From: CAYMNU01 sp964391885
GTDB taxonomy: Archaea; Altiarchaeota; Altiarchaeia; JAFGQM01
DNA: 10,185 bases
Direction: 5' to 3'
Assembly: GCA_964391885.1 (NCBI GenBank)
Contig: CAYMNU010000024.1
Span: 1-10,185 of the forward strand
In this document: piece by piece, positions 1 to 5,466 of the stretch
Layout: every line of letters begins with the position of its first letter
Position numbering within the stretch: the stretch's first letter is position 1
The notes under the pieces: model-generated
What the model was told of the DNA's origin: nothing
The model's database searches: none
Seen by the model: only the letters and a program-made list of their open reading frames with translations
Made by a program: the position numbers and the translations under genes

Positions 1-1
1 C

Positions 2-904
2 ACCGCAAAATATATGCTTCAGGAATATGGCATCCCTGCTGTTGCAGAGGTCGCCTCCGAGTTCCGCTACTCTACAATCAATTGCATTAATGAGCGGGAC
101 CTTGTGATACTGATTTCACAGAGCGGCGAGACTGCAGATACGCTTGCAGCGGCCAAGTCCGCCAGGGCGAAGGGCGCAAAGACCCTTGCGATAGTCAACA
201 CGGCCGGCTCTTCACTGACCCGGATAGCGGATGAAAGCATACATACCTATTCCGGCCCTGAAATTGCAGTCGCGTCGACTAAAGTATACTTAGGGCAACT
301 GACGTCATTAACCCTTTTAATCTTGGAGATGCTGCTTCTAAAAAAGAGGATTACCGAGAAAGAGCTGGACGAACTGGTAAAAGAGCTCGAGGACATTCCT
401 GCCAAAATCGACACCATTCTGGATAACCGCGAGCGCATCCAGGAACTGGCAAAAATATTGGAAAACACAGAGGATTATTTCTACATCGCCCGCAGGCTTA
501 ACTACCCTACAGCGATGGAGGGCGCCTTAAAACTCAAGGAGATATCATACCTGCACGCAGAGGCCTACGCCGGCGGCGAGCTGAAGCATGGGCCATTGGC
601 GCTGATGGAGCCCAAGGTATGCGTGATAGCCATAAATCCCGATGACGTGCTTAAGAGGAAGATGGACTCCAACATCCAGGAGGTGCGCTCGCGCAAGGCA
701 AATGTAATAGAGATTGTGGAAGGGGAAAGCTTTGCCATTGAGAGGAGGGATGGCATCAAGATATTCGTCCCCCGAACAGAACATATACTCACTCCTCTGA
801 CCATGGTTGTGTCGTTGCATCTGCTCTCTTACTATGTGGCACTCGCCAAGGGACTCCCAATTGATCAACCAAGGAACTTGGCCAAAGCCGTCTGTGTCGA
901 ATAG
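2..904 (+). CDS. glmS: Glutamine-fructose-6-phosphate aminotransferase, C-terminal isomerase half (5' truncated by window)
   Basis: GlmS makes glucosamine-6-phosphate from fructose-6-phosphate and glutamine, the entry to amino-sugar synthesis in the cytoplasm. Only the two sugar-binding SIS domains are seen; the N-terminal glutaminase half lies left of the window. The frame is open to base 2, so the ATG at 14 is internal. The first SIS domain has the sugar-phosphate loop SQSGETADT (116-142), followed by GPEIAVASTK. The second has LKEISYLHAEAY and GGELKHGP, which hold the Glu and His matching E. coli Glu488 and His504 (from memory). The tail PRNLAKAVCVE matches the family C-terminus with its catalytic Lys, so the 3' end is intact. 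About 301 residues are visible of roughly 600 expected. The stop codon is followed within 45 bp by an AT-rich island gene, so nothing downstream appears co-functional. Identification is firm. Confidence 0.96.
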   Translation, partial: TAKYMLQEYGIPAVAEVASEFRYSTINCINERDLVILISQSGETADTLAAAKSARAKGAKTLAIVNTAGSSLTRIADESIHTYSGPEIAVASTKVYLGQLTSLTLLILEMLLLKKRITEKELDELVKELEDIPAKIDTILDNRERIQELAKILENTEDYFYIARRLNYPTAMEGALKLKEISYLHAEAYAGGELKHGPLALMEPKVCVIAINPDDVLKRKMDSNIQEVRSRKANVIEIVEGESFAIERRDGIKIFVPRTEHILTPLTMVVSLHLLSYYVALAKGLPIDQPRNLAKAVCVE

Positions 905-909
905 ATAAA
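900..909 (+). repeat. Left copy of a near-direct repeat flanking the island
   Basis: AATAGATAAA spans the glmS stop codon. It matches AATAGACAAA at 2931-2940 in 9 of 10 positions, and the two copies bracket the AT-rich island closely. It could be a relic target duplication or a coincidence of AT-rich sequence. Confidence 0.25.
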
Positions 910-916
910 CCACTTA

Positions 917-944
917 ATATTTATATTTGTGTTTCTGTAAATAT
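917..944. repeat. Inverted repeat ATATTTA-N14-TAAATAT before the island gene
   Basis: Perfect 7-base arms lie at 917-923 and 938-944, with centres 21 bp apart, or two helical turns. They overlap the predicted TATA box and transcription start of the downstream gene, which encodes AbrB-like domains. AbrB-type proteins often bind AT-rich inverted repeats in their own promoters, so this is a possible operator. Chance is a real alternative in such AT-rich DNA. Confidence 0.3.
919..927 (+). promoter_or_regulatory. TATA-like box for the AbrB-LAGLIDADG gene
   Basis: The sequence ATTTATATT lies about 26 bp before the ATG at 949. That is the spacing expected for an archaeal TATA box driving a leaderless transcript. 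No Shine-Dalgarno motif precedes the ATG, which fits. The region also contains T-rich runs that could end the glmS transcript. Assigned by position and composition only. Confidence 0.5.
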
Positions 945-948
945 AGTT

Positions 949-2412
949 ATGACTAAATTCAAGTCATTCATCATCAAGGCAAATAATAATGGAACCGGAT
1001 TTATCACCATACCCAAAAACTTAAGAACTAAGTTCAAAAGAGGCGATAATCTTAAAGTTCTGATATCCAGGAATGGTCTTAAAACATCATTCTATGGAAA
1101 AATATGTTATTGGGGTCGGCTCGGAATATATGTATCAAAACATCTAACCAAAAGATATACACTCTTCGGTAAGGAGCACTTAATCATATTGGAAAAAGCC
1201 GAAGGATTTTTCTCAAAAGTATGTTGTGATGGGAGAATCTACTTACCATCGGACACATCACGAAAATCGGGTTTAAAAGATGGATCAATAATCAAGCTAT
1301 CTATTGGTTTTGATGGTGAAAAAATATGCCGATATCTAAAAGTACATTGCAGAAAGAAAGCAAATACGACAGAATATTTCTGTATGGCCGGGACTGACCT
1401 TGCCAGTAAAGAAGTCGTAGGTAATATTGAAAAAATTCTTCAAAAGCCGGATCTTAGAGGATTCCCTCTTTCAATAATAAGCGACTTGAATTCCGGCGTC
1501 ATAGACAAAGACACTACGGTGATTTATGATGGGCACAAAGTACCTATAGTAGTAAATAACAACCTTAAACTTGAGGGCATCGCCCATTATCTTGGTGCCT
1601 TTTTTGCAGACGGCACGAGAAAGGGAAATAGCTGGGGGATAGTCGCTTCGACCTTCGAACAGGCAAAATACTATCTCTCACAGCATGAAAAAATAGTCAG
1701 TGATACAGAAACAGAAAAATACGTTTCAATAACGTCGAACGCACCAGTCAACAAGACATCGCTCAGAGATACTTGGATAAACAATACTAGAATGCTGCCA
1801 GATTATATAAGGGTTCATAAGACGAAAACTAAACATTCGAAAAATAGGAACGTTTTTGGATCACTGGTTTTTAGGGAACACAGAAAACTAGTGCAGGATT
1901 ATTACAATAGATTGTTAATCTATTTATTTGAACTCATAGAAAAAGATAATCGCGGAGATCTTGCAACAGATTTCATTCTAGGTGTGCTTGAAGGCGATGG
2001 CTCGCCATCTGCAGCCAATAAAGGATATATAATCATTTCGACAAATAAGGAAGATTCCAAGGTCCTTCAAAAAATCTTGCAGTTTACTGATTTTGACTTC
2101 AAGTTTCACATAGAAAGTAAAACAAATAAGCATTATATTAGAATAAACTCGCTTAGCATCCTTAAAATACTCCCCGAAATAAAGGATAGAATTTTTAGGT
2201 ACTATCCAAAACGTAGAAAGAAATTCATAGAACGATTTTGTAAGATGGGTGCAGTATTGTTTATTCTCGGCGAACAAAACCACGCGTCTGGTTGGGTGAA
2301 GGCAAATCTAAGGAAAAGTGATATTTTGAATAGTGAGTATAAACTAACTTCCCATGGAAATGAAATAAGACAATGTTTGAAGGATATGCTAAATGAGTAT
2401 CCTCCAGTTTAG
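949..2412 (+). CDS. Triple AbrB-like repeat fused to a two-motif LAGLIDADG homing-endonuclease domain
   Basis: The protein has 487 residues. The N-terminal part holds three similar SpoVT/AbrB-like units: GFITIPKNLRTKFKRGD (about 14-39), GRLGIYVSKHLTKRY (about 55-81) and GRIYLPSDTSRKSGLKDG (about 94-119). Each follows the pattern G-x-hydrophobic-x-[I/L/V]-[P/S]-x-x-[L/T] before a G-[D/K/S] turn. The C-terminal half is LAGLIDADG type, with IAHYLGAFFADG at 211-222 and FILGVLEGDG at 342-351. The acidic residues Asp221 and Asp350 are in place and the motifs are about 130 residues apart, as in single-chain enzymes. The tail (about 463-480, YKLTSHGNEIRQCL) resembles the wing of a winged helix. There are no intein splice motifs and glmS is uninterrupted, so it is free-standing. 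Codon choice is AT-rich (AAA, ATA, AGA, TTA) compared with neighbours, suggesting transfer. It may be a mobile endonuclease or, like the regulator WhiA, a LAGLIDADG protein recruited to DNA binding. The LAGLIDADG call is strong; the AbrB repeats are a pattern-based inference. Confidence 0.85.
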   Translation: MTKFKSFIIKANNNGTGFITIPKNLRTKFKRGDNLKVLISRNGLKTSFYGKICYWGRLGIYVSKHLTKRYTLFGKEHLIILEKAEGFFSKVCCDGRIYLPSDTSRKSGLKDGSIIKLSIGFDGEKICRYLKVHCRKKANTTEYFCMAGTDLASKEVVGNIEKILQKPDLRGFPLSIISDLNSGVIDKDTTVIYDGHKVPIVVNNNLKLEGIAHYLGAFFADGTRKGNSWGIVASTFEQAKYYLSQHEKIVSDTETEKYVSITSNAPVNKTSLRDTWINNTRMLPDYIRVHKTKTKHSKNRNVFGSLVFREHRKLVQDYYNRLLIYLFELIEKDNRGDLATDFILGVLEGDGSPSAANKGYIIISTNKEDSKVLQKILQFTDFDFKFHIESKTNKHYIRINSLSILKILPEIKDRIFRYYPKRRKKFIERFCKMGAVLFILGEQNHASGWVKANLRKSDILNSEYKLTSHGNEIRQCLKDMLNEYPPV

Positions 2413-2430
2413 TTTTGCCTTTTTGCTTTT
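2413..2430 (+). terminator. T-rich archaeal-type terminator after the LAGLIDADG gene
   Basis: Directly after the TAG stop comes a run of three T tracts broken only by GCC and GC (TTTTGCCTTTTTGCTTTT). Archaeal RNA polymerase stops at such T-rich stretches without needing a hairpin. No strong stem is seen upstream. Confidence 0.5.
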
Positions 2431-2438
2431 GGCATTTC

Positions 2439-2446
2439 TAATTTAT
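2439..2446 (+). promoter_or_regulatory. TATA-like box for the island's second gene
   Basis: AATTTATT lies about 24 bp before the ATG at 2467 and directly after the upstream T-rich terminator. This fits a leaderless promoter and supports ATG 2467 over the TTG at 2446, which would sit inside the box. Confidence 0.35.
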
Positions 2447-2466
2447 TGACTCAAAAAACAAAAACA

Positions 2467-2889
2467 ATGAAATCTACATCAAAAAGAGGAATGCCCACTA
2501 TTGCGGATGTACGTAGAAACATACCCAAAACCCACAAGACATATCTGCCTCTCAGAAACCATCAATGGGTCTTTGATAATTTTATAGGGGACGCAGAGAC
2601 TCGCAGATTGCTTGGGAAATGGGGGTTTGATAGACCTGGTGTCAAATTAGAACAAAGATTTAGATATATGGGTACTGACCGAGAAGTAGTATTAAGTGAA
2701 ATAGAACAGGCTAGGAAAGGGTTAGAACCTGTTAGGTCAACTATTTGGAATATGAGGGGCGAAGTAGAACGAGCAAGAAGTAATGGTGAAGATACTGTTC
2801 ATAGGGGGCATTACCTAGGAAATTTTATAAGAGGGATTGATGCTAGTTTAAATCTAATGGAAGAAGAGGCCAAAAGAACCCTAAGGTAA
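2467..2889 (+). CDS. Orphan 140-residue charged protein in the AT-rich island
   Basis: I do not recognise this protein. Its reading frame can also begin at the TTG at 2446 (147 residues). I chose ATG 2467 because a TATA-like box lies 24 bp upstream and no Shine-Dalgarno motif favours the TTG. The product is rich in Arg, Lys and Glu and has no signal peptide, membrane segment or cysteine. An N-terminal segment (RNIPKTHKTYLPLRNHQWVF) is followed by a stretch likely to be helical, with periodic charged and hydrophobic residues from about residue 65 to the end (EIEQARKGLEP, IDASLNLMEEEAKRTLR). Codon use is AT-rich with many AGA and AGG codons, like the LAGLIDADG gene before it and unlike the flanking housekeeping genes, so the two were probably acquired together. 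A DNA- or RNA-binding role is possible from its charge but not shown. The gene is plausible rather than certain. Confidence 0.6.
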   Translation: MKSTSKRGMPTIADVRRNIPKTHKTYLPLRNHQWVFDNFIGDAETRRLLGKWGFDRPGVKLEQRFRYMGTDREVVLSEIEQARKGLEPVRSTIWNMRGEVERARSNGEDTVHRGHYLGNFIRGIDASLNLMEEEAKRTLR

Positions 2890-2910
2890 AAAGTATAACA
2901 GGGTAACTTG

Positions 2911-2922
2911 ATAAAATATAAT
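2911..2922 (+). promoter_or_regulatory. TATA-like box for the small-protein/nadA operon
   Basis: ATAAAATATAAT lies about 28-31 bp before the tandem ATG codons at 2945 and 2948. No Shine-Dalgarno motif follows, so a leaderless or very short-leader transcript is likely, covering both the 125-residue gene and nadA. Confidence 0.5.
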
Positions 2923-2930
2923 CCTTAACT

Positions 2931-2940
2931 AATAGACAAA
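2931..2940 (+). repeat. Right copy of a near-direct repeat flanking the island
   Basis: AATAGACAAA ends 4 bases before the ATG of the next operon and matches 900-909 with one mismatch. It marks the right border of the region with foreign-looking codon use. Confidence 0.25.
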
Positions 2941-2944
2941 AATA

Positions 2945-3322
2945 ATGATGGACATATCAAAAGTCAAAGAATTTCTTCCTAATTGTAAGCTGGGCGAGAT
3001 TCGTCCCTGCACCGCGCCTGGAAAAGTCCAGTTTCACTTGCTCGTATCGGGAAAGAAGAACTTCGATGCGAAGGTTCTCGACGTCTTGAAACTGGAAAAA
3101 CTGCTTCTGTATGATAAGAGTTTCTCAGAGGTGAAATCTTCTGAGGAGCTGGGCGTAGTAAAAGCAAAGCATGGCGATATTGAGATATCCGCATTGACTA
3201 GTGGCCGCGTGGTGGTCAAGAAATGCCTGGATGAGACGCATGCGCGCGAGCTCTTGGAAACACTCGCGCCGATGCTGAAAAAAGCGCTTTTTAACCCGCA
3301 AAAAGAAAAAACACCGAAGTGA
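2945..3322 (+). CDS. 125-residue unknown protein translationally coupled to nadA
   Basis: I cannot name this protein. It starts with two adjacent ATGs (2945 and 2948), either usable. Its TGA stop overlaps the GTG start of nadA (GTGA, 3319-3322), so the two are co-transcribed and probably translationally coupled, hinting at a role linked to NAD synthesis or its iron-sulfur enzyme. The N-terminus, FLPNCKLGEIRPC (10-22), loosely recalls the LPxxNCGxCGxxxC opening of small 4Fe-4S domains, but only Cys14 and Cys22 remain there, with Cys94 further on, so a degraded cluster site is speculative. The C-terminal half, GDIEISALTSGRVVVKKC (77-94) followed by an amphipathic helix (95-115), looks like a small alpha/beta unit. 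There is no signal peptide or membrane segment. Base and codon use match nadA rather than the island. It is a real gene by coupling and composition; the function is open. Confidence 0.8.
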   Translation: MMDISKVKEFLPNCKLGEIRPCTAPGKVQFHLLVSGKKNFDAKVLDVLKLEKLLLYDKSFSEVKSSEELGVVKAKHGDIEISALTSGRVVVKKCLDETHARELLETLAPMLKKALFNPQKEKTPK

Positions 3323-4221
3323 CTCCAAAAGAGGAAATAGTCAGGCTCAAGAAGGAGAAGAACGCAGTAATCTTAGCCCACAACTACCAGGTGCCGGAGA
3401 TACAGGACGTGGCGGATTTCGTCGGTGACTCGCTCGAGCTTGCGCGCATCGCAGAAAAAATAGATGCAAGTATAATCCTCTTCTGTGGCGTGGACTTCAT
3501 GGCCGAGACTGCGAAAATACTCAATCCGAAGAAGAAGGTTATCGTTCCTGATGCGGCTGCCTGCTGCCCAATGGCTGAAATGCTCAAGCTCGAAGACTTA
3601 AGAAAAGCCAAGCGGGAGAATCCCGGTGCAGAGGTGGTCCTTTATGTCAATACAAAGGCAGAAGCAAAAGCCGAGTGCGACTGCGTATGCACATCTGCAA
3701 ATGCTGACCGCGTAGTCAATGCGATGTCTTCTGATACGGTAATCTTCGGCCCGGACCAGAATTTGGCCCATTATGTCAAGAAGAGGACAAACAAGCAAAT
3801 TATAACCATCCCTGAAAACGGCATGTGCATCACACACCACATGATGACGGTCGCGGACCTCATGGATACCAAGCAGAAACATCCAAATGCACTGAGCATC
3901 GTGCATCCGGAAGTAATCCCGGAGCTGCAGGATGCTGCTGATGCCATAGGCTCGACCTCGGGGATAATGAAGTACTGCAGGGACAGCGACGCGCGTGAGT
4001 TCATCATAGGCACAGAGAACGGCATGCTGTACAGGCTCGCAAAAGAGATCCCTGGAAAGAAGTTCTATCCGCTTTCTGAAACTGCGATATGCCAAAACAT
4101 GAAGAAGAACACTATTGAAGGCGTGCTAAACGCGCTCAGGAGCGATGGCCCGGAAGTGAGTGTTCCCGAAGAAATACGCGCCAAGTCAGAAAAAGCAATA
4201 AAGAGAATGCTGGAACTGTAA
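3319..4221 (+). CDS. nadA: Quinolinate synthase A
   Basis: NadA condenses iminoaspartate with dihydroxyacetone phosphate to quinolinate in de novo NAD synthesis, using a 4Fe-4S cluster. The 300-residue length is that of the compact archaeal and Thermotoga-type enzymes. Motifs in order are AHNYQVPEIQDVADFVGDSL (20-39), PDAAACCPMA (77-86), CTSANADRVV (124-133), FGPDQNLA (143-150), ENGMCITHH (166-174), HPEVIPELQDAAD (196-208), GSTSGIM (211-217), GTENGMLYRL (231-240) and ETAICQNMKKNT (254-265). The likely cluster ligands are Cys83, Cys170 and Cys258, close in position to the three ligands of characterised archaeal homologues. It starts at GTG, overlapping the upstream stop, with no clear Shine-Dalgarno motif. 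No nadB or nadC is in the window, so aspartate oxidation or dehydrogenation and quinolinate phosphoribosylation must be encoded elsewhere. An extra Cys-Asp-Cys-Val-Cys run sits at 120-124. Confidence 0.97.
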   Translation: MTPKEEIVRLKKEKNAVILAHNYQVPEIQDVADFVGDSLELARIAEKIDASIILFCGVDFMAETAKILNPKKKVIVPDAAACCPMAEMLKLEDLRKAKRENPGAEVVLYVNTKAEAKAECDCVCTSANADRVVNAMSSDTVIFGPDQNLAHYVKKRTNKQIITIPENGMCITHHMMTVADLMDTKQKHPNALSIVHPEVIPELQDAADAIGSTSGIMKYCRDSDAREFIIGTENGMLYRLAKEIPGKKFYPLSETAICQNMKKNTIEGVLNALRSDGPEVSVPEEIRAKSEKAIKRMLEL

Positions 4222-4223
4222 CC

Positions 4224-4233
4224 TTTTTTCTTT
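4224..4233 (+). terminator. T-run terminator after nadA
   Basis: Two bases after the TAA stop comes TTTTTTCTTT, a typical archaeal poly-T terminator. It separates the NAD operon from the glycan cluster. Confidence 0.55.
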
Positions 4234-4263
4234 CAAAAAACCTCGACTTTCCGCATAAGATAG

Positions 4264-4294
4264 CTTTATATTGACCCAGCAACAAATTAATATT
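4264..4294 (+). promoter_or_regulatory. Promoter region of the glycosyltransferase-GH57 operon
   Basis: Two AT-rich candidates are present: CTTTATATT at 4264-4272 and AATTAATATT at 4285-4294. The first would give a leader of about 30 nt carrying the Shine-Dalgarno motif at 4315-4321. The second would give a start close to that motif. I prefer the first because a ribosome site is present. Confidence 0.4.
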
Positions 4295-4314
4295 GGTAAT
4301 CTTTCTTTTTAATC

Positions 4315-4321
4315 TGGAGGT
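4315..4321 (+). promoter_or_regulatory. Shine-Dalgarno motif with short spacing before the glycosyltransferase
   Basis: TGGAGGT lies just before the ATG at 4324, with only three bases between GGAGG and the start codon. The match to the 16S tail is strong but the spacing is shorter than usual. The next in-frame ATG (4336) would give 15 bases, but the family N-terminus (VLMLGWEFPP) supports 4324. Confidence 0.5.
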
Positions 4322-4323
4322 CA

Positions 4324-5466
4324 ATGGACGTACTCATGCTTGGGTGGGAGTTTCCACCATTCTATAGCGGCGGGTTGGGCACCCACTGCTTCCACTTGAC
4401 AAAGGCCCTTTCCAGCCTTGGCATGAAGCTGACCTTTTTCATGCCTAAAAACCCCTACCATGTCAGTTCCGACTATATGAAAATAGTTGAGATAGACCCT
4501 TCATTCATGATTGGCCCTTACAGCTTCACGCCCATGGTGTTTGAGAACTACAGCCAGAATTTCTTTGACGATGTCTGGAAATACAACACCCTTTGCGTCG
4601 AGCGGGCTTTACTAGAAAACTTCGACCTTGTCCACGCACATGACTGGCTTACCTCAATCGCAGCGCTCGAGATAAAGCGCAGGACCGGCAAGCCGCTTGC
4701 CATAACCATACATGCCACCGAGTACGACCGCTGCCCCCTTTCGCCAAATAAATGGATACTAGAAAGGGAGACGGCAGCAGTCAAGGGCGCCGATGTAATC
4801 ATAACAGTCAGCGAGATGATGAAGAAGCAGCTTATCGAGCGATTCGGCGCAAATCCTAATAAGGTTGTAGTAATCTACAATGCAATAGAACACTCGGAGT
4901 GGATATCAGAAAAGATAGAAAAAACATTCTCAGGACACAAGGTGGTGCTCTTCGTTGGCAGGGTCACAATGCAGAAGGGCCCTGACTTCTTCCTGAGGGC
5001 CGCGAAGCGAGTTCTCGAAAAGAACCCAGACGCCAGATTCGCGATAGCCGGAAAGGGCGATATGCTGCCTCAAGTAATAAAAGAAGCAGTCTCACTCGGC
5101 ATATCCGATAAGGTGATGATCCTGGGCTATGTGCCTGACGAGGAGCTCGCAAACCTGTATTCGTCGGCCGATGTCTTCGTACTCCCTTCAGTTTCCGAAC
5201 CGTTTGGCATAACTGCCTTAGAGGCCATGGCCTCCAGGGTTCCCACCATACTCAGCCGCCAGAGCGGGGTTAGGGAGATAGTGAAGAGCGCATTCGTCGT
5301 GGATTTCTGGGATATCGACGAGATTGCCAACAAGATACTTGCACTTCTGAACTACCCCAGCCTTCATGGTTCAATGAGGAAGAACGCACATGAAGAGATA
5401 TCCTCTCTCACATGGTCCAAGGTGGCGGGAGAAACGAAAAAGGTCTACGGGAGGCTTTTGGCATGA
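4324..5466 (+). CDS. GT-B glycosyltransferase of GT4/GT5 type, probable glycogen (alpha-glucan) synthase
   Basis: The 380-residue enzyme has the two-domain GT-B layout of retaining glycosyltransferases. The N-terminus MLGWEFPPFYSGGLGTH (5-21) carries the GGLG loop shared with starch and glycogen synthases. VHAHDW (103-108) follows, with the hinge around 200. The C-domain has FVGRVTMQKGPDFFLRAA (210-227), whose Arg213 and Lys218 are expected to contact the nucleotide diphosphate. It also has AIAGKGDM and the EX7E motif SEPFGITALEAM (Glu292, Glu300). It likely moves glucose from ADP- or UDP-glucose onto a growing alpha-1,4-glucan. The partner genes (GH57 directly coupled; GT3 synthase and debranching enzyme opposite) support this. 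The length is shorter than bacterial GlgA (about 470), closer to archaeal GT4-like synthases. There is no signal peptide, so it is cytoplasmic. Donor and exact product cannot be read from sequence; another hexosyltransferase role is possible. Confidence 0.88.
   Translation: MDVLMLGWEFPPFYSGGLGTHCFHLTKALSSLGMKLTFFMPKNPYHVSSDYMKIVEIDPSFMIGPYSFTPMVFENYSQNFFDDVWKYNTLCVERALLENFDLVHAHDWLTSIAALEIKRRTGKPLAITIHATEYDRCPLSPNKWILERETAAVKGADVIITVSEMMKKQLIERFGANPNKVVVIYNAIEHSEWISEKIEKTFSGHKVVLFVGRVTMQKGPDFFLRAAKRVLEKNPDARFAIAGKGDMLPQVIKEAVSLGISDKVMILGYVPDEELANLYSSADVFVLPSVSEPFGITALEAMASRVPTILSRQSGVREIVKSAFVVDFWDIDEIANKILALLNYPSLHGSMRKNAHEEISSLTWSKVAGETKKVYGRLLA
5449..5454 (+). promoter_or_regulatory. Shine-Dalgarno motif deciding the GH57 start
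   Basis: GGGAGG lies inside the end of the glycosyltransferase gene, 8 bases before the ATG at 5463. Good spacing and the ATGA overlap show that 5463 is the start, not the in-frame ATG at 5412. Confidence 0.7.

Noticed and set aside
14..904. ATG at 14 as the real start of a short SIS-domain protein
   Set aside because: The frame is open upstream to base 2 and encodes TAKY before the Met, which continues the usual GlmS sequence; the gene is simply cut by the window.
545..913. 122-residue minus-strand open frame inside glmS
   Set aside because: It is antisense to the conserved second SIS domain and has no supporting motif or promoter.
949..2412. Intein or intron-encoded endonuclease
   Set aside because: No splice-junction motifs (N-terminal Cys/Ser block, C-terminal His-Asn) are seen, and the upstream glmS gene ends normally with its full C-terminal tail. 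The gene has its own promoter-like site, so it is free-standing.
3598..4095. 165-residue open frame on the minus strand inside nadA
   Set aside because: It lies entirely antisense to a clear conserved gene and its translation has no recognisable domain; it is a by-product of nadA codon use.
5412..5462. Upstream in-frame ATG (5412) as the GH57 start
   Set aside because: It would overlap the glycosyltransferase by 55 bases and add 17 residues not typical of GH57. ATG 5463 has a well-spaced GGGAGG and begins right at the conserved core.
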